DNA from: Otatea glauca
Lineage: Eukaryota > Streptophyta > Magnoliopsida > Poales > Poaceae
Direction of reading: 5' to 3'
NCBI GenBank assembly: GCA_036346275.1
Contig: CM070719.1
Coordinates: 1,240,001 to 1,304,000 of the forward strand
Length of the DNA stretch: 64,000 nucleotides
Below, piece after piece: positions 10,724-24,400 of this stretch. The notes beneath the pieces are model-generated. The model was not told where the DNA came from, made no database searches, and worked only from the letters and a program-made list of their open reading frames with translations. Both the position numbers and the translations under genes were made by a program. The stretch's first letter is position 1, and every line of letters starts with the position of its first letter.

Positions 10724-13700
10724 TGTAACATCCCGAAAAATGCAATAATATAAAAATTTAAATTTTGAATTTGAATATATTTATTCTGATTTTCCTGATA
10801 TGATTGGAATTTATTTGGATTTCTTTGGATTTTTGTATTGAATGAAAAATCAAACAAACTAGAATTTAAGAATGGATAATAGTAAAAAGATAAAAAGGTA
10901 AAAGATAAATTTTGGGAAAAATTACCATAGAACCTTAACCATGCTGGTAAGTCATTAAAATCAACATGTAAAATTTTATGCACAGAAAAATGGGTAAATA
11001 AAATGAATGACACCTCTTTTGACTAAAAACAGTGCAAGTCAGAATTTGTGTAAAATATCCGAAAATTATCTGGATCTATAAAAATTACCATAGCACCCTT
11101 ATAGCATTTTTTACACCTGGTAAAAATATGAGGATTTGATCATGTTGTCAAAGCCCTCTAATAATTCAAAAATAGAGACCATCAAAAACTAGAAATCCTA
11201 ATGTCAGAATTTATATAAAATAAATACCCAATATTTTGTCTCTAAAATTTTACAGAGACATCCTTGACCTACATATAACCTCTCATAAAAGTTACAAAAA
11301 TAAATAATAAGGTTTGAACATTTAAATAAATACAAATCCGAAATGGGAATTTTGAGTGATGTACAGTGTCAGAATTTTTATAATTTAACCATGCGGTATT
11401 TGAGTCTCGAATTTTTACTGAAGGTTAGAAACTACCAGTTAAGGTCAGTCAAAAAGTTTCACAAAATCACACACTGATTTGATAGCGTTTTTAAGGCTCA
11501 CATGGAGCTGTCCGGCTGAAACTTATCCTCCGCCTCGCTTTCACTCCCAACGTGTGGGGCCATGTCCACTGTGCCGTAACCGTTCAGCGGCAACGGAAAA
11601 ATTCCCTTGGACACTGACTGGTGGACCGGACCCACTTGTCGTCGTCACTCTTCCTCTCCTCTCTTCTTCTTTTCCCGCCGAGTCGTCCTCCTTGACGCTC
11701 GAGAAACTTGGCCACAGCATGCGTCTCTGCGCGATTCGCGCACCCCGAGTGATTGATTGCCTCCACGTTCATCCTTGGGAGCTGTGCGCCATACCCCGTC
11801 AAACTCACATCGTTTCCTTGCCGGAGAGATTACGCGCCACCTCGTCAAGCGCAAAGCGAACCGCAACACCTGCTCGCGTTCAAATCTGTGCAACTCGAAT
11901 CCCGGCTATAAATACTTGTGTGCGCCGCCTTGAGACTCCTTCTTCCTTGCTCATCTCTGGACCAAACACGAACCGAGACTCGTGTTCTTCACCGTTTCTA
12001 CCAAAACCCAAAAGAGGAGATCTTCAATTGCGCGAAATTGGTATCCATCCTTGAAATTGATTCTTCCTCTAGCACCACCCGACTTCCTAGTTTACTCATC
12101 ACCCCGAAATTTTACCTCTTTTCGCCTGCAGAACCTCCTCACCGGGCGCCCCTCTTCTCCAACTCCGGCGCACGGTGGCGAGCTCCCTCGGCCAATCTCC
12201 AGCCCACCCGATCGCAAAAATGGAGTCTTGTGACCTCGTGGATGCTTAAATGCCACCGATTCGTAGGAGTTCGCTTCCTCTTCATCTCCGTGAGCTCTTC
12301 CTCATTCCGCCGCATGCCGCGGTGGCGAGCCTCCTCGGTCATCCCATGGTGACCAAAGACTCTCCTCGGATGCGCCTTGATCCTCTGGTGCTAGCCATGC
12401 CCTTCCTCACGGAATCTGCGCGAGTACCGCGCCGCCACGCCCTAGCCGCGCCCCTGTTTTCTCTCACTGCCCCGCGGGCCCCTTCTGTCAGCCGGACAAA
12501 ACATCCTCAATTCATTCGGTAAAAGGCGCCTTCCAGTTCCGGAAGCGTATTTTCATTTGTTTCAGTTATTTTCAATACCCGATTTAATTCAAATACTTTA
12601 TAACTTTTGCATTATAACTCCGAATTGAGTGAAATCAAATTCTAAATTCATCTAAAATCTAGTTATTTCAGAATATAAAATAATATTTTGAAAATGTTCA
12701 CTGGGTAAATCTGAAATTCAAACTTGAAAGAAAAGGCTAAAAACACACTTCATAATAAAATGTTGTGAACAAACCTTAGGTGGAATGAAATTAATTTTAG
12801 TGAAATAATCATGTTTCCAGGAGTTCAAATATATAAAAATATTTAAATTTCATTATTGTTTGAATTACTTTCTATTAAAGATTGCTTTCAATGCAATAGA
12901 AATTCCAATATACATTATTTGAATAAAAGAAATATAGAATAAACAAAAATTGATTTCTAAACATTATCATGGCAGTATAATACCTTAATTTTCCAAAATA
13001 ATTAATAAATGAACTGCTTTGAATTAACTTAAAAGGATGAAATAACTTAAACATAAAATGTGTAAATGTATATGGATAGAAAGTTGAATATTTAAAACAT
13101 GAGTCAAATGAAGTCAAATGAACATCAAAACAGTTTTGCTATATTCCTAGTAGCAAAAGGTTCCGGGTATAAAATAATATTTAAATTTTACTACATAAAA
13201 CGATAAATGATCAATAGATAAAGTATTGATAATTGCGTAATTGGAATAGTCATAACTTTAACAAATAAACTCGAATTTGATGAAATCAAATCCTATAGCT
13301 TTGAAAAGTAGTACCCTTGCTATTTAGGCAAAAATATCTTATGTTAGTGTTAGGTTGAAATAATATAATGATAAACCCTAATGATCGTTTATAGGAAAAA
13401 CATTTCGGATAAAAGCCAATTGTCGCGAAACCAACCTTAAATTACTTCTAGTATCATACCCTGTTAATACCTGAAAAATGAGTAGATTATCCTAGGCGGT
13501 ATAGCCGCAATCTTGTATCAAAAATTGAATCCTTAACGAGTAGTAAATTGAACTATCAAGCTTTTTCATCAATCCGCATAACCTCTCGTCTAAACACAAA
13601 TGTAATAGAAATCAGTTTAGAAATGATATTTAGGATATGGTCTACCATATTCTAGAAAAATATTTCATTTACAACTTTTGTTTCAATTAAATCTTGCTAG

Positions 13701-16064
13701 TCAAATACTCTTGAAGGTTATAATTGTTATAGTCTTTAATATCATATAAGCATTTTCATCTATGAAAATAATGTCTCGTCTAAACTCAAAAATATATGAA
13801 ATCAGCTTAGATATGTTATTCAAAGTATATGCTATTAAGTTCCGAAGAAATAACCTTATTCCATCATGTTTTGCTTAAAAACTTTAATAGTCAAATAACC
13901 CTTAGTTGTATGTTTAATAAACCTTGTCCTAGCAAGAATAAGTGATCCTAGTAATAAGAAATTTGTAGTTAATATATTTGTATCACCAGAACCTTCTTAA
14001 ATCTATAAATAAATCTAATTAGCTAGCTTGTCAATCATAACTTATTTAAAACCCTTCATATGCAAAATCTTAAAGCTAAGTGCTATTAGCATAACCGCTT
14101 TAATTTGTGTTTTACTTCTTTTAATCCAAATAATTTTAGCATCTATAATTCGAAATCGTAAATACTGAAATTCATAATTTTAGCCTCTTGAATTAAATAA
14201 TCAAGAGAAGATAATCTATAAAAGAAACCTGTTTCGTTATCTCAAAACCATTAAGAATATGAATTTGTAAGTATCTAAATCATGAGGTCGTAAATAATTC
14301 AACCCTAAGTGTTCTGTTTTCTCGCAATGAATCTTTATTTGATTTTCTCATCATCTTTCTTTTCGCCTTTATTGAAGTTTATTATTTGCTATTTTCCGAT
14401 CAATCGACGTGTAGAATTCGACGTCCTTCCTCCGCTGTTGCCTCAGTAAATGCGCGATCGCGTCTTCGTCGTAAACGATATATGAGCAAGGCAAGCACCC
14501 CTTTGACCATCTTGATCCCAGTATTTAATTTGCATTGTGTTTATTAAAATGTTTCATGCACGTTTACTTTACGTAAATTCGCTATTTTGTGGTCTTTGGT
14601 AGTTATACCGTTGTCTCATGAAACTTCCTTGATAAGTATGAACATGTGTACCTTGATACCCATAGATTGAGCTTAGACAATTACTTAATGTCATTGTGGG
14701 TATATGCGATTACTTTTATCCATGCTTAGCCATGCTTTTAGAACAAATGAGAATGAGGATCAGATCAAAATTTGTTTCTTGAGAAATGGAAAATGTTGGA
14801 AATAAAGCTGTTGGTTATGGGTATTTTGATTAAAAATCCAAAATAAAACTATGGTTTTGATGCGGGCGATTATTGGCAATAGCCGGAGGTGCAAGAGGAT
14901 TTGCACGTAGTTAGGGTGGAGTATCGCCCGTGTCGGATTAAGGACCGAGCAATGGGACGCTATAGATCCAAGATTTTCGTACAACCACGAGGGCTTGTAT
15001 GGGCGGGTCTTAGCCTATTAAGTTGTTTAGGTGTGGCTTTGCATCTAAGGAAGGCGGGAGTTATGCACAGCATTCCGGTTTGGTCTGTCTGTAGGGGTTT
15101 ACTTACCAATGCAGCGGTGTACGCCTTGCCGTGGGATGAAAACGTGGTGTTGGGTGTGATGTGAAAGGAGCCACGTCTTGGGTGAGTGTTTACATTTCCA
15201 TGGCGAGGTCAAGCGTCCCGGCTGGTTCAAAGCCACATCTAGATAATGTAACGGCTCAGTATGATCTCCTTGCCGACACACCAAAGGAAGTGTGTTAACG
15301 ATCCGCAAAAGAGGTTGATCATTCCTTGTGGGTAAAGTGTACACCTCTGCAGAGTGTAAATCTAATCGATTAGCCGTGTCCACGATCAAGGACACTTGGT
15401 AAAGTCATTCCAATGTTAGAATGCTTTTGTATTTCCAAAAATTGGGTTTTGGTTTGGAACCTGTTTTATCAGCTTTTGTTTCATGTCAAAGGATCGACAT
15501 TGTTGGATTCCATTTCTGGATTATTCGATATTCACGATGGGTTGTGAGTATTACTTATGCTTTACTTATTTCATATCAGTCAATTATGCTTTTACAAATT
15601 CCGTTTGCAAATAAATTGTTTTACAATGTCAATTCTGCTTTATGCAAATTAACTGTAGTAGCCTCCTTTGAAATGGCCTGCATATATTATAGGCTTTGCT
15701 CAAGTCTTGCGGAGTACGATTGTACTCACCCTTGCTTATATGTGGTTTTTAGGTGGTTATGTTAGCAAAGCTTCGGAGGTTTCTTTCGTCGCAGGTTGCG
15801 GGATCTTCTTCGTCGTATTCTTTCTAGGGATTATGCCTTGTCGGTTGCCTGCGGGTGTTGGATGGGCACACTACAAGACTTTGCTTCTTATGCTGCTTTA
15901 TCTCTGATTTGTAAGAGTTTTCTTTATGTAATAGCTTCCGCTTAATATTATTTGTTGTATGGTTGTGATTCCAATTGTTGTAAACATGTGAGTGCTAGCT
16001 ACTGATCCAGGGAATGGCACAGTAATCACATAGAGGTTCCTGTTCATCAGAACGGGGTCTCACA
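10724..16064 (+). mobile_element. Large solo-LTR-like element, copy B (5.34 kb)
   Basis: It begins TGTAACATCCCGAAAAATG, ends ACGGGGTCTCACA, and is flanked by the duplication ATACG (10719-10723 and 16065-16069). It has the same orientation and overall build as copy A: an AT-rich left part, a GC-rich promoter-like block (11500-12520), a long AT-rich middle, and a conserved right end with the GAGTAC-N4-GTACTC hairpin (15712-15727). It is closer in sequence to copy C than to copy A; for example the 11540-11620 stretch is nearly identical to the reverse complement of 42110-42190. The many short ORFs inside are not conserved between copies and I treat them as chance. Confidence 0.85.
11906..11914 (+). 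promoter_or_regulatory. TATA box inside LTR copy B
   Basis: CTATAAATA in a GC-rich context, about 1.18 kb from the LTR start and followed by a CT-rich leader (CTCCTTCTTCCTTGCTC). It is matched at the same relative site in copies A, C and D. Likely the U3 promoter of the LTR. Confidence 0.5.
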
Positions 16065-16069
16065 ATACG

Positions 16070-19000
16070 ACAACCGCGTCGGGCGCCGTACGGGTCCCAC
16101 GCAGACGTACCACCGCTACTACTACTACCCCGCGGCTGCTCTCGTCGTCTACCTTTTTTCCCACACAAAAAAAAACTCTAGTATGGGGGTACGTATTAGT
16201 TAGTGTTAATTAAGAGTTCAGCCTTGTCTTTCAATCTACGTGCACCCAACCTGGGGGCAAAGTCTACAGAGAGCATCGCCGCGCCTGCGCCTGCGCCTGA
16301 GCGCAATCTTCTTACGCGACGACAAGCGTCGGATGGGGCAGGGGTTCATTAGGATTAGGAAGGATCTCACTAGCTCTAGATATATATAGAGAGAGAGGCG
16401 ACGGCGACGGCTTGACGATGGTGGACAATGGACGGCGTGGTGCTGCCAACCACAGGCACAGAGAAGGGCGGTGGACAGCAACGGCATGTCACGACGAGCA
16501 ACTGAATATTAGGTTTTGTAGAGGGATGGCATGGCAAGGTGGCGATCTGGTGGATGCGCGGGCGACAGTGGTAGTGGAGGCGCGCCGTATTCCTCTGGGA
16601 GGAGGAAGTAGGAAAGAAGAAGTCAAAACAAGCACAATCTCTGGACATGCGGACGGTCTTTACTTCCTCAACCACTAGGCACCCTCCATGGCTGTTGGAT
16701 CAACACATGATCAACCAAACCTTCGCTACTTCCTTAATTTGCTAACGCCACTTTGCACCCTTTCCTCTCATCTAGCAATCCCCCCAGCCATGCTTTGGGA
16801 AAGCAAATTACTGGAACAAGTGGTTAGTGAGGTGCTCAAGGCGTATTGGGTATGGAGACCGACGGTTGCTAGGATTGCTAACTAAAATAGAAAAAAGATG
16901 GAGAGGAAAAGAAAAAGTTTTTGTGTTGGTCCAGAAGAAATAGGACAAAACGATCCCTATTTATGTTTATGAATGGCACTGTAATAGGTTTAGTTCATTT
17001 ACCTTTTACTTTTGGACCGTGTATTTGTTTGGGAATGTACCTTGCTCTAGCTGACTGACTTTATAAGACAGGGTGCAGCAGAGAACTATGTTGCTACTTT
17101 ATTTTTTCGTCTTTACTTTTCTATAGTGGACTTTTGTGATTTCTGATAATATAAATCGGAAGGGTTCGTTGCCCATCTATTATTCTAAAAAATCTAGCAA
17201 TCCCCCCACATCGTTCCCTCTTCACACGCTGATGTGACCATAGCATCGCCGGTGTTGCCTTTGTGTCCGTGAACGGTGAGAGCCTAGCGTCAAAGTGATC
17301 AATTTTCTAGCCCTCTTTACCTTGTTTTTTTTCAAATCTAACCTTCTCTCGAGCAGAGTTGCAAAACTAGCCTCCTCCCCCACCGCGAAAGGCACGACAG
17401 ACGACACCTATTGCTTGCACGCCCGAGGAGTACCAGAGCCGGCCTACCCTGTCCTGGGACCACGAGAGCGGGCGAGCGTGTCGGTCGACCGACGAGCACG
17501 GGAGTAGCTACTGCCGCGGCAGCAAGGCATGAGAGGCGGCCTACCATGATAAGAGAGCGCAGGAGGTACATTCTGCGATAAGAAAAAAGTTACATTTGCA
17601 ATTCTGTTTAGAATAGGATAGATGGAAAAAGAAAAACACAAGCTCAACCCCGCAATATAGGCAATTAGGCACAGTCGGTGTACGAATTACACCAGCTTGC
17701 TGTTAGACACGCGGTGATACAGTGATGTTAACAATGGTTCTATATAATACTGAGTATATGTATATGTTTAACATGTCTCCTAATCCCATAAGCACACAGA
17801 TTCCGAGGTTCAAAAAACAAATCAGAGCGGTCGATTAGATTATATATTAGGGAGAATCCAGAGCTACCGATCGAGTATATAGCTACCCATGTTCTGAAGA
17901 GGTGTACGTGGCAACTTGTGCGGCCTATTGCTCGATTTTTTTTTACAATTATTATTTCAAAAAATACACGTTTTTTACAATTATTTTTAAAATAAGCTTT
18001 CCCTAACTTATTTTTAAAATGAACCCTCGGCAGTTTAACTTTACCACGCCAACGGTGGTGGAGCGAAAAAGTTTGTTTGGAAGAATTTTGTATGGATTTT
18101 TACAGAAAATAGAGCACTAATTCCTCCACTTTTATTTTTTTAACAAGAAGTAATAACTGCGGGGACGGAGGCTGTACAATGGCGTTATAGGGTGCCATCT
18201 ACGAAAGTGCTATCGAGGGTAAGGTTCAAAATCTCAGTGATATTTTAAAAATTTCAGCCCGGGACGAGATTCTAAAATCCCGGCCAAAAAAATCAAAGTC
18301 TATAGTGATTTCAAAAAAATTGGCGAGATTTCAGCAAATTTAATTGAAATCTTAGTAATTTTGACCATATTTCAACTTTTTTGACCAGATTTGGGACAAT
18401 ATCTCTTAAGAATGTCATCTTCCATGAAATTTTTTAGAAAAACCGAATTTTTAAGATGTTTTATAAAAATATTAGAAGCACTGTCAGATTTTTATAAAAA
18501 TGTACAAGCTTGATTATGCCCCTAAAAAATTTATGGTACCATCTTTAGTAGTCTAGATCATACAGAAAAATTTCCAAAAGAATTTAACTTAATTTGTTAT
18601 GTTTGAAAAATAAAAAACATAAGGAACATAAATGAGACAGTAACCGTGTCAAAATTTTATAAATTTGCTCGAGTATGATCATGATTTAAAATTTTTAGAA
18701 AAGCTTAGGCATTGCATCAGCACCCTTCTATAAAAGTTTCAAAAATTATAAACTTGTTTAGTTACTCAATCAAATCTATGAAAGCAATACATGTACTCAA
18801 CCTTTATAAAGATAGTAGCATTGTCAGAATTTTTTAAAATTCTTCAGGCCTGATCATCATCTAAAAATTTTATGGAAGCATTAGTGATGCGTTAGGATCA
18901 TCCAAAAAATTTTTATTTTTTTAACGTAGTTTGAACTATTGTTTATTCGGTTGAAATGTGTCGAAAGTTTGACCAAAATCTTAAAAATCCCGACCAAAAG

Positions 19001-20246
19001 ATTTCTGATTTGAATTTTTTCTGAATTCATTCAAAATTTCGCTGAAATTTTAGATTGCAATCGCCTCTAAGATATATTTCGAAAACGAAATTTAAAACCT
19101 GATCGAGGGACTAATTGCTGTAAATATTTTGCTCCCGCGTCTGCCCAGGCTTCCTAGTAAGCCAGTAGTTTGAATTTTTTTATGCTTCCTACGTACAAGC
19201 ATGTCTTTTAACAATAATAAACCTACAGCAGAGGCATGAAGTAGTGGGGTACTCTATCAGAATAAACTAAGGCTACATTTATAATACGGAATTTTTCTCG
19301 ATTAGATATTGAACTGTTTCGTAAAATCCCTACGTGGCTCCTGGATATTAAACGGTTGCAGGTTTTCGTGTTGGACTGTAGGACGCACGTGATTAGGTTT
19401 AACGAAATATCGCCTGTCTAGTTTTTTCTATATTTTTTTTAAATCTAGCCTTTCTTTTTCGTACATGTATTTATTTGTAATATTGACCTCCTCTCCAATT
19501 GCGAAAGGTGTGAAAAGTCACCGGCATCTCGAGAGCTCGGCTGATTACGGGAGCAGCGTATGACCTACCGCGGCACGATCCCTTCCTCGCTACCCGGACA
19601 CGATAGCAAGATGCCGTGCGCACTGCCGTAACTCCTCCTGTGCTCCTTGGGCACTGCAACATTCGCTTCATCAATAATCATCTATTTCTTTCATCAAAAC
19701 TATAGACTAGTGTACTCCTACAACTTACTCTTTCATGTCTTCCTGCATCCCATCTTGTCGATCGATCTCGAGCTAACCCTACATGCATATCCACACTAGC
19801 ACGAGCCTAGCTAATTATCTTAAAGCATGTTTGGAGGAGCTGTAGTTTTTCTGAAAAGTTATTTTTTTGGCTTTCTGAGCTAAAAAGTGGCTGTGACTTT
19901 TTATAAGAGATCATTTAATAAATAGCTAATTTTTCTCAGTAATAAGCTGCAAAAGCAGATTTAGCCCAGCTTTTCAGCTTTTGCCTTTTTTAGTTATATG
20001 TGGCTTTTGGTTTATGTCAAAAGCTACTTAAAAGCTGAGCTGTTTGGAGGGGGATTTGCTGGCTTTTCAGAAACTGAAGCTGGTTTTATGGCCCCAAACA
20101 GGCACTTAGTGCCATGCATGTTAGCTTGTATATACACACATGGCCGGTCCTACCACATTGCAGGCGACAGTCACAACAATGACCTAATTTCTAGCTGGTA
20201 GTGAAATATTTGGATTTGCTACAATGATATATATTATCATTGTACA
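16070..20246. other. Non-coding stretch between LTR copy B and CACTA #2
   Basis: No supported gene. 16070-16680 is GC-rich with short GA runs. 17220-17600 and 19440-19690 share a weakly similar block (TCTAGCC...CCTC, then AAAGGYRYGA-type words), perhaps diverged copies of one repeat. 18200-19100 is an AT-rich, repeat-like tract with many AAAATTTTTAGAA and GAAATTT words. A foldback MITE sits at 19825-20105. Confidence 0.5.
19825..20105. mobile_element. Foldback MITE candidate
   Basis: About 280 bp with inverted ends: the left end reads GCATGTTTGGAGGAGC, and the reverse complement of the right end reads GTGCCTGTTTGGGGCC. Internal words are also inverted (TTTCTGAAAAG on the left; CTTTTCAGAAA on the right) and AGCTTTT/AAAAGCT words recur. 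No ORF is expected. A hAT or Harbinger origin cannot be decided because the target duplication is unclear. Confidence 0.6.
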
Positions 20247-20269
20247 ACTCACTACTGCGGATCGGGCAT

Positions 20270-20515
20270 GCACAAGCGGTTCGAAACCGCTTTCAGAAGC
20301 GGTTTTAGAACCGCTTGTAAGCAACCGGGAGTGATACCCCATCGGGTATCACAAGCGGTTCCCCGAACCGCTTGTGGTTCGACATTTCCACAAGCGGTTG
20401 GTGTTACCAACCGCTTGTGGAGAGGTTCTCTCCAAAAGCGATTGGTGTTACGAACCGCTTGTGAAGAGGCTCTCTCTACAAGCGGTTGGAGTTACCAAGC
20501 GCTTGTGAAGAGTCT
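20270..20515. repeat. CACTA #2 3' subterminal repeats
   Basis: At least ten AAGCGGTT or AACCGCTT motifs, mostly as ACAAGCGGTT...AACCGCTTGT inverted pairs. Here the flanking bases are ACA/TGT, whereas the 5' end carries TAGAAGCGG pairs, so the two ends use different motif versions. Confidence 0.85.
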
Positions 20516-20760
20516 GACAGCGTAGCGTTTTGATTATATTCAATATAGAATATGTTTTCAGAGGGGTTTTTGATATAGATTTTGACAATTAAAATAAATA
20601 GAACTTCATGAGTTTTTGACACACTTAAATATATATATATATATTAGTCATGAGTATTCATTCGAGATAATTACTGGACTAAAAATGAACAAGTTGATGA
20701 ACACATGAAATAATAATCCACTTTTACAAGTTTCAAAGAATAAAAGGGCGAATCTTGAGC

Positions 20761-21293
20761 TTATTTCTTGCGTGCGTCGCTCTTTGTGCCCTTGGTCGAC
20801 GTTGATGTCAGTTCACCTGTCCTTATTTCAGGATAATCTCTCCAACCATTTGCGTGGAACTCGCCTTTGGTGGATACAATCTCTTCGACAATAAAGCCGA
20901 TGAGTTGTTCTTGGATTGCTGCAACCCGGTGCGGCAGGATCACGTCTTGCACATCGATGTTGGGCTGACAAAGCGGGAGGTAAATAAATCTCTGGACATG
21001 TAATTATTAAAGTGTAAGTACTAAGAAATTGACATGTGCACACTACCTCGGCGTTGGTTGTCGGCACATCACCGTGGGTAATACTTTGCATATAGTGGCA
21101 CACATAATAGCCACATAGGTTGTTTCCACCGTGCATTGTAGAACTGCGATGAAATTTGAAAAGAACACGATTATTGGGATGAAAAACTGTTACGGCATAT
21201 TAATATTCTTTAATACGTACTCGAGTGCTTAATTGTACATCAAATTCGTTCTCGAAATCTCCTTGTTGCTTCTTTCGAAACCGTGCGAATGTC
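20761..21293 (-). pseudogene. Ulp1-like (C48) cysteine protease, C-terminal fragment
   Basis: Two well-supported minus-strand exons, 21143-21047 and 20964-20761, are joined by a GT-AG intron. The first encodes MHGGNNLCGYYVCHYMQS, carrying the catalytic-cysteine signature (xxCGYYVC) of the Ulp1/SENP (C48) peptidases that process SUMO. The second encodes a helical tail (VQDVILPHRVAAIQEQLIGF) ending in a basic stretch and a stop at 20761. A tentative upstream exon (21293-21221) reads FARFRKKQQGDFENEFDVQL, which resembles the segment preceding the cysteine in plant Ulp1-like proteins, but its splice phase does not fit perfectly. The catalytic His and Asp region is missing, probably lost where LTR copy D adjoins. 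Ulp1-like genes are often carried by plant CACTA and MULE elements. Confidence 0.75.
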
Positions 21294-21369
21294 CTGTGTG
21301 ATGCGTTAGTATGAATGGTAATTATCAGAGTTGGAATTAGCAAGGTATTTCAATATATATAAAAAGGGA

Positions 21370-21480
21370 AACTATCGTATATATATGTGCTATATACCTG
21401 TTCAGGGTGTCAATGATAAATCGTATATATATGTGCTATATATATGTGCTATATAACTATCGTATATATATGTGCTATAT
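21370..21480. repeat. TATATATGTGCTATA short tandem array at the D junction
   Basis: Three to four repeats of ATCGTATATATATGTGCTAT, partly separated by a unique CTGTTCAGGGTGTCAATGAT stretch. It directly precedes the GC-rich block of copy D, so it may mark repair of the breakpoint that removed the left part of D and the front of the protease gene. Confidence 0.7.
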
Positions 21481-24400
21481 ACGTCGTCTCTCGGTTCTTC
21501 GCGCACCGCCCGCGCCAAACCGCCTTTGAGCCCATATAAAAACCCCTCCTCGCGTCGCCGCCGACCCAGCTAGCTCCTCGTGAAACCCATTCCGCCGTTG
21601 CTTTGGTCATCGTCCCCAATTCCGCGAAAACCGCAAAGAGGGCCAAACACCATATTTTCCACTCCACCATTTCGTCCCAATCCGCTTTCGCTGAAGCTTC
21701 CTCGTGCCTCCTGAAGTCCATCCCGAGCCCCTACCGAACTCATTCTTCCCGCGAGCTCCTCCGCCGTGTTTTTCTTCCGCCGCCACCGCGCCACGGTGAG
21801 AGCCTTCCTCCTTCATTCATTCTTCAAAGCGATTGATGGAACTGGTTCCTTGAGTCGCGCAGTGCTCATCCGAGTGAAAATGAAGCTTGGTTAGCTCGTT
21901 TTGCATCGCCGCCGCTCGCCATTGCCGCCGCCGCCCTCGCGCGGTGGCATGCGGCATTGAGCCTCGAGCCACCGCGCGCCACCAAAGTGTGCGACGGATG
22001 CCTCGAACCTCGGAGTGGAACCCATTCCACCGGAGGGCTCGCTCACGCCGTCGGCGAACTCCGCCAGAGCCGCCCGCCTCGCCGGTGGAATCGCCTTCCG
22101 GCGCCTCGGACCCGCCACGACCGGCCCTCGGTTCGCGACGGATGCGCCGGCTCGAGTGGAATCGATTCCATCGCCCGGCTCCGGCGCACGGCGAAGTTTC
22201 GAAGCCGCGGCCTGCTCTCGGTCACCGCTGCGGCCCGACTGTCGGCCAGGCGCTGGTCAGGCTGCCAGCCGTGACATCGCGGACCACTTTCACCGCAGCG
22301 CAGCCAATCATCGCAGCCGGGTTCGGCCACCACAGCGAAAGACGCTACTGACGCCGACGGTGGACCCTATTTGTCGGCGCCTCAAGCGCGGTTCGCCCAA
22401 ATGGAAAGCGTGTTTTCCGCGCAAAGCGCACTTTCCATTTTCGCAATTTCGATTTTAGTATTTAATCAAAACCTAGATATTCATTTAGCCATAGCTTTTG
22501 AATCACTTAACAAAATTTGATGAAATAAATTTCTAAATTCATCTAAAATCCAGTAGATTCAGAATATACAAAATATTTCAGAATTGAATTTTATTTGAAA
22601 TTCGAATTTAAATTCAAACAAAGAGTTAGGAATATGTCATACATGGAAATTTTGCAAATAACCTCCAAATTTAGTAAAATAAATTTTATTAGAATTCTTG
22701 TAATCTCAGGAACCAGAATCTGTAATAATACTTAGGGTGTGTTATAAGAAAAATTTAAGTTATAAAATGGATAGTAAATAATGCAATAATGGCTTAAATA
22801 AATCATATCTTTAAATTGCAAAAGAAAAATAAATAAAGCATGTAGCCATTCCTGAATTGGTGAAATTATTTTATTTGAATATTTCCATCCGATTTCTTTT
22901 TGGCCTCATTGAAATTTGGTATTTATTCTGTGTCGCTTTACGACGTGTAGAACCCGATTAACCCTGTACATTCGACGACCGTGAGTTCAAGTCGAGGAAA
23001 ATCAGCAAGGCAAGCAAATTCCTTTGATCATGTTGAACCCAGTTTTATAAATGTTTTCATTAACTGCTGTACTGTATACTTTATTTTATTAAAGTCAGCT
23101 ATATTGTGGAAACTGGTAGTTGTACCTGTAGCTACATAGAATTTCCCTGATAAGTAGAAAATTGTGATCCTTGAAAACCCTAGATTGGCTTAGACAATAT
23201 TTAATGTCAATCTGGATTACTCACATTAGTGACATGCTTAGCCGAGCTATAATGAACATAAAACTGTGACTTGGTTAAATACCTTGGTTATGACATTTAG
23301 ATGGGTATGACTATTTTTGTGGTTGGTATTTTGGTTGGAAAATGAAAATAAAACTATGGTTTAGATGCGGGCAATTATTGGCAATAGCCGTGTGTGCATG
23401 TTTTGCACGTAGAATAGGATGGAGATTATTGCCCGTGTCGGATTAAGGACCGAACTATGAGTTGTTTTCGTGCCAAGAAAATTCATACAACCACAAGTGC
23501 TTGGTATGGGACAGCTCTAACTTATTAAGTTGTTTAAAACTAGCTTTGCACTTGGAAGGCCGGAGTAGTACGAGTTGTTTCTTAATGAATTGCTCGACGG
23601 ACGCCCACACCGAGGTGATCATGGATTAAACGTCTACCAATATAACGATGTACGCCATATTGTGGGTAGTTCCATCATTTCTATGCTCGAGTTCTTACTC
23701 CACAAAATGGGTTTGTCGTCATCGTCTTTGGTGCAAAGTTAGGTTTAAATAATGTAACAGCTTATAACATGACTCTGCGGCACACCAAAGGAAGTGTGCA
23801 AATATCGATTGCTCAAAGAGTCACCATGTCTTGTGGGAAAGTCAGATACCTCTGCAGAGTGTAAAACTAATCGATTAGCGCGTCATGATCATGGACACTT
23901 GGTAAAGTCATCACATAGTTAACTGTTTTGCTTATTTTCATAAAATGTGGTTTCTACCATGCGTTGATAATATTCCACTTGTGTTGGTGGAATGATTTTG
24001 GATATGGTCGTTATACCTAAGCAATTGTGAAATATTGATGTTACTTTACGTTACTTCAGAATTTACTTGCTTTTACTTAAATCCTGTTTTACAATCTACT
24101 ATTCTGTATTTACATGTTAAAAACCAGCTTTATGCAAATTAACCTTAATAGCCTTTCTTTGAAATGGCTCGCATGTATTTTAGGTTTTGCATAAGTCTTG
24201 CGAGTAGTACGTAAGTACTCAACTTGCCATCGTTGATATTTTTAGGTGAAGGGATGATTTCCACTAATCTTACGTTGATGCAGGATACGGGAATTTAACG
24301 ATGACTTTTTCTAAGGATTTTCCTGTCGGTTTCTGTGGGACAATGGGTTAAAAGGCATACTACGTAATGTTGTCTCCACTGCAGCTTTTACTTTTGGTAT

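Noticed and set aside
11479..12352. Open frames of up to 191 codons in the GC-rich block of LTR copy B (and similar ones in A, C and D)
   Set aside because: They are not conserved between copies, have no recognisable domain, and fall in the presumed promoter and leader block.
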